Source of the DNA: Trichostrongylus colubriformis
Taxonomy: Eukaryota > Nematoda > Chromadorea > Rhabditida > Trichostrongylidae
DNA length: 64,000 nucleotides
Direction of reading: 5' to 3'
Assembly: GCA_963978905.1 (NCBI GenBank)
Contig: OZ022260.1
Coordinates: 18,030,334 to 18,094,333 of the forward strand
The first letter of the stretch is position 1, and each line of letters begins with the position of its first letter. A program made the position numbers and the translations under genes. The notes under the pieces are model-generated. The model was not told the DNA's origin and did not search any database. It saw only the letters and a list, made by a program, of their open reading frames with translations. Positions 24,619-36,600 of this stretch are shown here, piece by piece.

Positions 24619-27600
24619 CCGTCTGTCTGTCACGAAATTCATATCTCGCGTCGCAGCAAAGCTGGGAAGCTGAATTTTACAAATGATATAGGGGGTGGTA
24701 AGGGGACCTAGGCGGTGGTGGACCGAAAGTGATAGCAGCTGATACACGCTGATAAGGAGCCTTAAAAGGCGAAAGTCACCAACGTCGTTTCGGCTTTCGG
24801 GTTGAACCTAGAGCGCTGATACTCTTGGGTGTTCTGCGGCGTGGGGCGGGAACATTAATGGTGGGTGACCCGCATTGATAACGGTTGATAAGATTTGATA
24901 AGGTGCATAAAAAGGCTAGAATCGTCGAATCAGTTTCGCTTTTTGGGTTGATCCCAGAGCGCCGATATTCATAGGTGTTCTAAGGCTTGAGACAGGGACG
25001 TTAATGGTGGTTGATCCAAATTGATGAGGGTTGATAAGATTCGATAAGAAGCGCAAAAAGGCTAGAGCCATCGAATCCGTTTCGCTCTTCGCATTGATCC
25101 TGGAGCGCTTACACTCATAGGTTTCTAGAAGGGTGGGCCAGGGACATTAATGGTGGGTGATACAAATTAATAATGCTTGATAAGATTTGATAAGGAGCCT
25201 TAAAAGGCAAAAGTCACCAGAGTCGTTTCGCCCTTCGGGTTGATCCTAGAGCGCTGACACTCTTGGATGCTCTGTAGGATGGGGCGGGAACATTAATTGT
25301 GGGTAGCTCGCATTGATGACGGTCGATAAGATATGATAAGGAACGTGAAATGGCTAGAGTTGTTGAATCCGTTTCGCCTCTCGCGTTGATTCAAGAGCGC
25401 TGACACTTATAGGTGTTTAGCAGGATGGGTCAGAGACATTAATGGTGGGTGATACAAATTGGTAATGGTTGATAAGATTCGATAAGGAGCGAAAAAATGC
25501 CAAAGTCGTCGAATCCGTTTCCCTTTTTGCATTGGTCCCGGAGCGTTCATACTTACAGGTGTTTTGCGGGGTAGGACGGGGACATTAATGGTGGGTGATC
25601 CAGCTTGATAACGGTTGATAAGATTTGATGAGGAGCGCAAAAGGCTAGATTCGTCGAATCCGTTTCCCTTTTTGCATTGGTCCCGGAGCGTTCATACTTA
25701 CAGGTGTTTTGCGGGGTAGGACGGGGACATTAATGGTGGGTGATCCAGCTTGATAACGGTTGATAAGATTTGATGAGGAGCGCAAAAGGCTAGATTCGTC
25801 GAATCCGTTTCCCTTTTTGCATTGGTCCCGGAGCGTTCATACTTACAGGTGTTTTGCGGGGTAGGACGGGGACAGCAGTGGTGGGTGACTCGCATGGATA
25901 ACGGTTGATAGGATTTGATAAGGAGCGCAAAAAAGCTAGAGTTGTCGAATCCGTTTCGCTTTTCGCATTGGTTTCGCAGTTGTTTTGCGAAGTGAAACGG
26001 AAACATTGTTGGTGGCTGATCCAAACCAAGAATGGCTGCTAAGATTTGATAGGTGGCATGAGAAGGCGAGAGTCGTCGGATTCGTTTCGCCTTTCGCGTT
26101 GATCCAAGTGTGCTGACACTCATGGGTGTTTAGGAGAGTGGGACGGGGACATTAATAGTGGGAGATCCAAATTGATAATGGTTGTAAGATTCGATTAGGA
26201 GCGTGAGGAGGAAAAGGTCACCAAGGCCGGTACGCTTTTGCGGCCAACAGTGGAATGTTCACATTCGCAGGTATTGTAGAGTGCAGGGACCCCAATGGTA
26301 CTGTTGGGTATAGGGTCCCAGTGATAACGGCTTACGGTGGCTGATAAGAACCGTTAGGAATCGGATGGGATGAAATACTTTACATCGCTTGATACTACTA
26401 TACGACCGCTTTAGCAAAAGCGTCTGATGCTCAGTGTCATTAGGTGAACATATTTTTTTATGTTCTGATATCACTGGCAGATGTATCGACAGCTGAATTG
26501 CCTTGCATTCGGAAAAATGATGCATTTCTTTTGATACTGCGATCTACATTGATAACCATGATGCAACTTATATTTGTGATAGCAAAGCAAACGATTCACT
26601 CGGAATCATTTTCTAATGCGGTACAGGCAGTAACACTGGGTATCGACCGCTAAACTATGCAAAATTGCAAATAGTGAAGCAGGTTTACGAAAACGATAAA
26701 CATCGACAATCGGGATATGGATCTACCATTCATGTGTAGGAATTGGATGCTCAGCAAGTGAACAATTTGTTACCGATGGATGCAATTGAATACAAAACTA
26801 TCGATGTCCGAACTATCCAAACTCCAAATGATGACCTAAACCAGTTGGCTCGCGCATCTACTGCGCGCGATTCGTTTCGATGACGTGCAAAACGGATTCG
26901 ATGCAAAGACTCAAGTATAATAACACCGAAATGCTTTTTATCACGCCGTCTTCTCTACTTTTGTCTAAATAAATAGCTCAGCTGAAAGCAATGGAAAGGA
27001 AATTCCCGCTCAATTTCATACACAACTGTGGTCGGGCCGATCAAATCCATTTTGCAAAACATGGCCATGAATCGCGCGCAGAAGTGTGCGCGAGCCAACT
27101 GGTAATTCTAAAGTTGCTCACTGTGAAGCGAACAAACCCACGAAATGTGCGGTATGCCCCTTTTTGTATTGCATTACTCGCACTCCTGTTGTTAATATGG
27201 TCATAGTGTAGAGCCGTGTGTAAATCGACCATGAGAGCGATTGTGCGGTTGGCACGTGGAACAGGTTTTGCTGTATCGATAATAATTCAGAATTGCGTCT
27301 TTGTCATAGGAATGTCAGGGGTGATGTGTTAATGTAATGAGTGTTGCGAATGCAATTGATTTATTAGCGTACCACGTATACAAGCGAAACATCCTACTTT
27401 ATATAATCGGCTAAGTGTGTCTGTTGGTGTGTCTGTGTGTGTGTATGTGTGTGTGTGTGTGTCTGTTTGACCGGAAATTCATATCTCGCGTCGCAACAAA
27501 GCTGGGACCCTGAAATTTACAAGTGATATAGGGGGTGGTGAGGAGACCAGAACGGTGATGGACCAAAAGTGATAGCAGCTGATAAGGGCTGATAAGGAGC

Positions 27601-30600
27601 CTTGAAAGTCGTATGTTGCCAAATTCGTTTCACCTTTCGTGTCAATCCCTGAGTGCCGAGACTCACAGGTGTTTTGAGAGGTGGGACGGGCACATCAATG
27701 ATGGGTGATCCGAATTGATAGCGGTTGATAAGACTCGATAAGGAGCGTCACAAGGCAAATGTCGTTAAATCCGTCTCACTTTTCGGGTTGATCCTAGAGT
27801 GCCGACACTCTCAGGTGTTTTGAGGGGTGGGATGGGCACATCAATAATGGGTGATCCGAATTGATAGCGGTTGATAAGACTCGATAAGGAGCGTCACAAG
27901 GCAAATGTCGTTAAATCCGTCTCACTTTTCGGGTTGATCCTAGAGTGCCGACACTCACAGGTGTTTTGAGGGGTGGAACGGGCACATCAATAATGGGTGA
28001 TCCGGATTGATAGCGGTTGATAAGATTCGATTAGGAGCGTCACAAGGCAAATGTCGTTAAATCCGTCTCACTTTTCGGGTTGATCCTAGAGTGCCGACAC
28101 TCACAGGTGTTTTGAGGGGTGGAACGGGCACATCAATGATGGGTGATCCGGATTGATAGCGGTTGATAAGATTCGATGAGGAGCGTCACAAGGCAAATGT
28201 CGTTGAATCCGTCTCACCTTTCGGGTTGATCCTAGAGTGCCGACACTCACAGGTGCTTTGAGGGGTGGAACGGGCACATCAATGATGGGTGATCCGAACT
28301 GATAGCGGTTGATAAGTTTCGATAAGGAACGCCACAAGGCAAATGTCGTTGAATCCGTCTCACCTTTCGGGTTGATCTTAGAGTGCCGACTCTTATACGT
28401 GTTTTGAGGGGGGGGGGGACGGGCACATCAGTGGTGGGTGATCCAAATTGGTAACGGTTGATAAGATACGATAAGGAGGTCAAAAGGCAAATGTCGTTAA
28501 ATCCGTCTCACCTTTCGGGTTGATCCTAGAGTGCCGACACTTATACGTGTTTTGAGGGGGGGGGGACGGGCACATCAGTAGTGGGTGATCCAAAATGATA
28601 ACGGTTGATAAGATACGATAAGGAGGTTAAAAAGCTAATGTCGCCAAATAGGTTTGGCTCTTCTGGCGTTCACACTCACACCTATTACAGGGTACGGGGA
28701 CCTTGATGGTGACTTTTCGAAACTGATTGCGGATTACAGGGGCTGATAAGAGTCATCAGGAAATGGGAAAGGGATAAAATCCGGCACACCGCTTACTACT
28801 ACTATAAGACTGCTATAGTAAAAGGTCTGATGCTCAGTACCAATGGGTGAACATATTTTGTCTATGTTCTGACATCTGCTGCCGATGTATAGACCGCTAA
28901 ATAGCCCAGCCTTCCAAATAATAGTGCATGCCTTTTGATACTGCGATCTACATGTATGATCAAGACACGATTTGGATTCGTGATAGCAAAGCAAGTGATT
29001 CATTCTCTCATGCGATGCCAGCAACAATACTGGGTATCGACCGCCAGACTATGTAAAATTCCAATTGATGTGCATTTTTACAAAAACCATAGGCATCCAT
29101 AACTGCATATGGGTCAACCACAAATATCTAGGAAATAGATGCTCAGCAAATGGGCAAATTGTTACCAGTTGATGCGGTTGAATCCAGAACTGTTGATCCT
29201 AAACTATCTAAACTTTTAATAGTGACCCTTCCAGCCGAAGGATTAAGTGATGACACATTTCATTGATCCGCTTACTTTGATCGTTAGATCTAGACCTCTG
29301 AAGAATGGTGGTCTTCCATAGCGGTGCCATATTAAGTAATAAATAATTAATTATCGACAAGCAAGACTTCACCCTGTAGGCTTAACAGTGACATGCTTCC
29401 TACCCCGAAATAAGTTGTAATACGATATTTCGACCATTTAACTGCATGCGATTCCGAATAGTGATACGTATTTGTTCTGTTGTTGTATTTACCAGTTGGG
29501 CTGGCGCACACTACTGCGCGCATCGGACAGGGGAGCACGCAAAATGAGCTTGATCGATATCGATTGGTAGGTGTCATCATTCAAACGGTTTGCTAAAAGA
29601 GACCCATGCAAAAAAGGAGAAGGGAGACAAAATCCCGTGAGTTCCATCCTACCTCCATATCAATCGATATCGATCAAGCACATTTTGCGTGCTCCCCTGT
29701 TTGATGCGCGCAGTAGTGTGCGCCAGCCCAACTGGTTATGTATAAAATCAGTGAAATGTGGGGTGGGTTAGGAGGTTGGTTCAAGGGTGATGGTCGGTTG
29801 ATGTATTTCGACCATCAATATTTGATTAAGGAGATGCATCTGTCACTTACGATTTTATTCTGTGGATTCCTGATCTGTGGACCGAAACCGTGGTGACTGA
29901 GCTTTGCATCTCGTCAGATTTGGTAAAGGATAGCGCTCTGGTCTGAAAGTATGCCGAAACTGAATGTTCGGTATAGTATCTCTATACCAGTGTCCACTGG
30001 CCAATCCGCTAGGATAGGATGCGTGGGAGGCACCTTCCCTTTTCTTTTAGCCGGTATTAGACATCTGTTCGAATGGATGGTGGGTTTGGAATACGGCTTT
30101 GGCGTTATGTTTTTCAGTGGCGTAATTGAGACTAGTGTGTTATCACTCATCAATTTTGAAGGGACTGAGAGCGCGGCTGGTCGCTTTCGATCCACGTATC
30201 AGAAGTGTGGTAGCGGAGAATTTAAATGCTGTTTTCCTGTCTCCTTTTGAGTGTCGAATTGCCTCACATTTGTGGGTTGAGTAGTGACAGTCGATTGCTG
30301 TTATAACTGGATTATTAGGGTGTACGAGAAAGCTTGGAGGCGAGAAACTGTCCTCCATTACGTCTTTTTTTGTTGAAACACGTTCTCGCCTGTTTCTGGT
30401 TATGCTAATGCATCTATTAACATTTCGCTGGCGATCATCGAAGGGGAGTCGAAATCGTGCACGCTATTTATCATTCATTAGATTCGAAAATGTTTTGTCC
30501 AGTGCCGTAAGGGGTCGGAATGCGATGTGATCATTGCAAGTGAATAGAATCTGGATAATGGTGGTATACGATTTCATAAATGGGCTTTGAATGTGTGTGC

Positions 30601-33600
30601 TCTGTTGTGCTACTAAAGCAAGACCGGCTCCTGAGATGGCAGATAGTTTGCCGATTGATCTTTAATCTTAATTTCTCAAGGCACCAGTCAAATCGTTTTA
30701 TTGTAGCAGAAGCAGTTTCCTAGGGCAGCATAAGTTGTTCGGAATAGGGTACTCTTCGGATGTTGCTTTTGACACTTATTTTCTTGTGGCGGTAGCGGCA
30801 CCTCTTGGAGAGAATGTGTGGTGCTCTCTTTCTACCCCTTGCAGTTCCCTTGATTGCTTTGAAATGACTTTTAGATCGAAGAAAGATTAGTCCATCTTTC
30901 TGGTTTGATTCGTTGATTGACGACCAACTTCTTTGTGAGGTCGAAATAATGATTCAAATATCTTCACCAACGCAGATCATTAAGCAGGATATTAGTATTT
31001 AGATGTCTTCACAAATGGAAGTGGCGTGCCTACATTAACTCACTGTTCTACTCTTTTTGAGTTGGATACTTCGCAAAATCGTTTAATGACATAAAGCTTT
31101 CAAGAAAGCTATGACAGTTTTACGAAGGCTTTGCTTCGAAATGGATGTGCTGCACTTAATCTCTTATTATCGGGTGTATCTTGGGGGAGAACATTATGCT
31201 TTTCTAGCGCAGTTCTACCTTTGTGAATGGGTGTTTTCAAGAAATTGCCTGCAATGATGTGCCACTCATCTTGGGGAATCACTGGGAATATGTAGCGGTG
31301 AAGTGATGTCATTGATGTCGGTTCTGATCTCTGCATGAGGGCTGTGTATGCATGATATGAGTGAGATGGACTCGTAGTCGAATGCATATCGGACAGATCA
31401 TTTCTTACGAATTGCATAGCTGCAGCATTCTCATAGTTCCAAGAGATATGGATGCATAATGCTGTTCGTACGATATTCGGAATTCATTGTGGAAGTTGAG
31501 AGTATGGTTTTTTTTTGACGTTCGGCATGTCATATTCAGCCTAGAAATCGTGTCGAAGAACAAATTTTAAGCGAAAATAAATTGAATGCTGTCCGGCATT
31601 ACCATTTCTATCGGTGCTTATCGAACCTATGGCGAAGCCTACCGTTGTGGTTGCCTGCAGCAAGAGAATTCCCCAAATGTCTGATAATATCGTTCTAGAG
31701 TATTCTGCCTGTCGAGCCTGTTTTCCATGTTTTATCTCACTTATGATTGTGGTCTTAACTGACTTTATGAGCTTTTGAATGACAGTTTCTGAAATCTTTT
31801 TTTTTTCGGGAATCCGAACCTGTTATCTCATTTTGGTCGCTGTTCTGTGAATTCTTCTGAAAATGTGCACTTGGTTGCTATTAGGTTGCTTAGTTATAGG
31901 CAAAAGCTTTTATTTCAGGCGGAGTTCGAACCCGCATTCCATTTTCGGCATATGTGCTAATCCATTACCTACCAAGACCCCTTTGACCTTGACTTAGTTT
32001 CATAATTGTATGTTTACCATATCTTATCACACTCATACGTATAACGCGTTGAGGCCGTTGGCCAATCGGCATCGAACTGTGAGGGTGAAAACTGTTGTGG
32101 GTTTTGTTAAATTTTTGACACCTGCCGATTTTCGCAGCAGTCCCAGAAGTTCACGGGCTAAGGGATTTCATGGACGGACGATAGAGTTGTCCGTCTCCTG
32201 TCATGATTATTTTGGTGCGACTTCCTTTGGTGAGGTTTGGATCTTTCCTCTTGATCAATGTGACTTCTGGCCATCTTTCGCAAGATTTCGCTTTTAATTC
32301 GTGAGATTACGCGACTTCGTGGAGTTATAATAGAAAGTGCTAAACGAGCTGGTTGTACAGCACGCTGCGAACGCAAAGGAGAAGTGGGGTATTTTCGAGG
32401 CAATAATCTTGACGCTGCTTAGATTATGAGCTCAGTCGGTTGGAGGATTGGGGATTTCGAAGCGAATCATGTGAGTGGGAGTGTGTAGGAGGTATAGGAG
32501 CTAAATTAATGATTACTGCTGCGATCGACGCAGGGGTTGCTGTGATGCTCGAAGTTGATGGTTTGAAGCTCCGAACTATAGATTTTCGTGGTCTTCAGTT
32601 TTCGATAAATCAACGTGCGATGAAATGTTTGGCAAAAAACTCCCAAAGGGACCTTGAAAAAGCAGTGCTCGTGGACACGCCTCTTGGGTGTATTAACGTG
32701 CTGCTTTTTTGAAACTCGAATAATTGAAATGGTTTGCAATGGTAAACCTTCGCAGTAACACCCAGTAGCAGTTGTTGTCCTTTTCGTAAAGCTTTGATTG
32801 GCCGAGAACCGATATTATGTTGATGTCAGAGCGGACCACAACTATCGTATTGGATCCTTACAGACACAAATTGCATATACAGCACAGCATTGGGCACTGT
32901 GAAATACGATTGTGATACACATCAGTTTCGCAGTTTTTTTTTTCAATTGTTCGCTGGATTTTTCCATTTTCAGGATCAATCGGGCACGGTCTGATCCAGC
33001 TATACATCAGATGTCTATGCACATGGTGGGTGGCAGTGGTGGTCCTATGGTGTTCCCTCATCAAATGCAGGTAGGCATTTCCTATAGTTTTCTGTTCAAA
33101 TTTTTGTTTTTGAATTTTCTTTTGCATTTCGTGGGTTATGTAGTTACTTTTTCTGAATAGTGATAGTCGAAGTTCATCTTCTATGCGACATAGATATTCG
33201 CAAACGTTTATTAGCGAAAAATTGTGGAAATCGTACTTATCCTTTAACCAGTTGGCTGGCGCACACTACCGTGCGCGTTACACCATGGGCGTAAGTAGGT
33301 TGATCGAACCTTTTTCCCATGAACCGAAAGTACCCATAACCCATCACTCGAACGGTTTCAGAAATGGGGAATTCGCAAAAACGGAAAAGGGAAACAAAAT
33401 TCCTCCCGTCAATCTTGTCCTTATACCACTTTAGGAATTGAGAGTCCCAGCTTTGCGGCGACGCGAGATGTCAATTTCTCGCCGTTCACCTTTGGAGGCT
33501 CCATATCATCCCTTATCAGTTGCTATCACTTCCGTTCCCTCACCGCTGATGTTCCCTTACCACCCCTTATATCACTTTAAAAATCCAGAGTCCCAGCTTT

Positions 33601-36600
33601 GCTGCGACGCGAGATATCAGTTTCCCGCCATTCACCTTTGGAGGCACCTTATCACCCTTATCAGTCGCTATCACTTCCGCTTCCCCACCGCTGATGTTCC
33701 CTTACCACCCCTTATATCACTTTGAAAATCCAGAGTTCCAGCTTTGCTGCGACGCGAGATATCAGTTTCCCGCCATTCACCTTTGGAGGCTCCATATCAG
33801 CTCTTATCAGTTGCTATCACTTCCGTTCCCTCACCGCTGATGTTCCCTTACCTCCCCTTATATCACTTTAAAAATCCAGAGTCCCAGCTTTGCTGCGACG
33901 CGAGATATCAGTTTCCCGCCATTCACCTTTGGAGGCTCCATATCAGCCCTTATCAGTTGCTATCACTTCCGTTCCCTCACCGCTGATGCTACCTTACCAC
34001 CCCTTATATCACTCTAAAAATCCAAAGTCCCAGCTTTGCTGCGACGCGAGATATCAGTTTCCCGCCATTCACCTTTGGAGGCACCTTATCACCCTTATCA
34101 GTCGCTATCACTTCCGCTTCCCCACCGCTGATGTTCCCTTACCACCCCTTATATCACTTTGAAAATCCAGAGTTCCAGCTTTGCTGCGACGCGAGATATC
34201 AGTTTCCCGCCATTCACTTTGGAGGCTCCTTATCACCCTTATCAGTCGCTATCACTTCCGTTCCCTCACCGCTGATGTTCCCTTACCACCCCTTATATCA
34301 CTTTGAAAATCCAGAGTTCCAGCTTTGCTGCGACGCGAGATATCAGTTTCCCGCCATTCACCTTTGGAGGCTCCTTATCACCCTTATCAGTCGCTATCAC
34401 TTCCGCTCCCTCACCGCTGATGTTCCCTTACCACCCCTTATATCACTTTAGAAATCCAGAGTTCCAGCTTTGCTGCGACGCGAGATATCAGTATCCCGCC
34501 ATTCACCTTTGGAGGCTCCTTATCACCCTTATCAGTTGCTATCACTTCCGTTCCCTCACCGCTGATGCCACCTTACCACCCCTTATATCTCATTAAAAAT
34601 CCAGAGTCCCAGCTTTGCTGCGACGCGAAATATCATTTTTCCCGCCATTCACATTTGGAGGCTCCTTATCAGCCCTTATCAGTCGCTATCACTTCCGTTC
34701 CCTCACCACTGACGTTCTCTTACCACCCCCTATATCACTTTAAAAATTCAAAGTCCCAGCTCTACTGCGACGCGAGATATGAATTTCGTGACAGACGTAC
34801 AAAGGGACGGAGGGACGGACAGACAGACGAAGCGTTTTATATATAGTAGGGATTAGCATATCACATATCAAGCACTGGTGTTGGCATTTGATTAGGTATT
34901 TCATTTGGATAAGTGAATGTGAATGCAAAGGTCTTTCATTTGCATAAGTGAATGTTTCAGTTAATGGAAAAAGAATCCATCATGAAGTTCTAACCCGGTG
35001 TCATTTTCATGTGTTTATTTTTGCTCCTGTCTTCTTGTAAGCTGTGAGCTGTTTTTGTCAAGTTCCTACGATTTTTGAAAGTGATGGATGCTCATGATTT
35101 TTGCGTATTGGACTCTGTTGTAATTTTTGTTCTACAACTCTGTACTGAAAGCTCTGATCTCGATTTCGGCGTCAATGTTTTGACTATGTTAATTGCAACT
35201 ATTAGGTTGTCCCGAAAGTTCCGGAACACCTCGACCTCTTTCTTTCAAATTTATTTCATTACAACATAAAGCCTTTTACAGCATGTCATATATCATTCGG
35301 AAGAGAATTTTCTACTCTACAGAATGACATGTCTTGTCGACTGAAATGTGTTTATGTTGTAAAGAAATAAATTTGAAAAAGTGGTCGAGGTTTCCGGAAC
35401 TTTCGGGACAACCTAATATTTTTGACGGTATCCTGTCAATTTTGGTCTACATTGCGCCAAATGGGGACCATGTTGAGCTTAAGGTGTTTCTTTTTTTGAT
35501 TTTTTTTTTTTTGGTGATTTCTCTTGACTCGTGATCAGGATCTGTTCTGCATATATTTCCTCTCCCTGGTGAACGCGAAAATTCTGACCCGGAAATTTTT
35601 CCTGACGCGAAAATGTTTTCGTGGAGGTGCTTACGGTATTCGAGAAAGTCTGAACTCAAAGTGGATCATGCGTCTAGCTTCCTTTTTTTCTAAACGTTCT
35701 GCTCTTAAGTAAGGCCTAGAGACCAACTAATGAGCTGAGGATATTCGCATATCCATGAAGTCTAAAACAAAGTTCATCACCAGTTGCTACCTTTTGGAAG
35801 TTGTGGTTGCTTGTATCGTCTTTTTGTCTCTCCACCATCCTTATTTTTTTCAGTGACAAGGTATGCATCAACTAAGAGTGTTTTTCCTGTTCGTTCATGT
35901 ACCTCAGATTTTATGACAGAAGAACATCAACCTATTCTCATTATTTTTTAAAGTGAAATCCAATTATTTTGTTTCAGTTTTTACGGCTTCATTCGGAACT
36001 TTTCATGCGTTAGAGGCCTTTCTGCGGTGTTCAGATTTTATGACAGAAGAACACAACCTATTCTCATTATTTTTTAAAGTGAAATCCAATTATTTTGTTT
36101 CAGTTTTTACGGCTTCATTCGGAACTTTTCATGCGTTAGAGGCCTTTCTGCGGTGTTCAGATTTTATGACAGAAGAACTTCAATCTATTCTCATTATTTT
36201 TTAAAGTGAAATCCAATTATTTTGTTAATTTTAACGGCTTCACTCGGAACTTTTCATGCGTTAGAGGCCTTTCTGCGGTGTTCGGTCACTCAAAAGATTT
36301 TTACTGAAGGATGTGACTGATCGTAATCTCATGATTTCCTGAGGTATCAATTTCAGGCTGGCCCGAGTGGGTTGGGGCAAATGATGCCTGTAGGACCTCA
36401 GTGCTCAATGCCGAATAATATGGTGCCTCATCAGCCGGGTAAGTAATTCGCTAAATTCAATAATCCATGAAAAATGATGCTAAAAAGTTTTTAATGTATG
36501 GTAAAGTCCTAGTACAGAATAAAAATTGAACTTGGTTTCTGGGAATGCGGGAAACGTGGTTGATTCCAAGACGTAAAAATTAAATTTCCTACAAAGCGAT

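Larger units (their letters stand above)
24562..26839 (+). mobile_element. Helitron-like repeat family, copy C (10-unit array)
   Basis: The copy starts TCCTACTATATATAATTCGC after an A, the typical Helitron 5' form (A|TC). Next come a TG microsatellite, the family module GAAATTCATATCTCGCGTCG, an array of ~145 bp repeats, and a 3' module shared with the copies at 19.5 and 27.4 kb (CAGTGTCATTAGGTGAACAT, then TATCGACCGCTAAACTATGC). Homology stops exactly where the fold-back element at 26840 begins. No protein is encoded. The 3' end (CTRR) was not found, so the class call is tentative. Confidence 0.6.
27392..29330 (+). mobile_element. Helitron-like repeat family, copy B (7-unit array)
   Basis: The start is TCCTACTTTATATAATCGGC after an A, followed by a TG-rich run and GGAAATTCATATCTCGCGTC. 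An array of ~146 bp units follows, then a 3' module that aligns with copies A and C. Copies A and B stay alignable beyond the point where C stops (TAAGTGATGACACATTTCAT, then TCTAGACC), so the family's real 3' end lies near or past 29330. No coding capacity. Confidence 0.6.

Noticed and set aside
24790..28655. CRISPR-like array
   Set aside because: Units are ~145 bp, contiguous and diverged, with no short-repeat/unique-spacer pattern, and the genome is animal.
30316..30345. Lone mariner-like end TTAGGGTGTACG
   Set aside because: No inverted partner or transposase within several kilobases.
31912..31985. Possible functional tRNA gene
   Set aside because: The B box is good, but the acceptor stem does not pair and the anticodon arm is poor. 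It fits a tRNA-derived repeat.
33438..34596. Several 80-106 codon frames over the 33.4-34.8 kb array
   Set aside because: They repeat the same peptide because the DNA is a tandem array. This is not a repeat protein.
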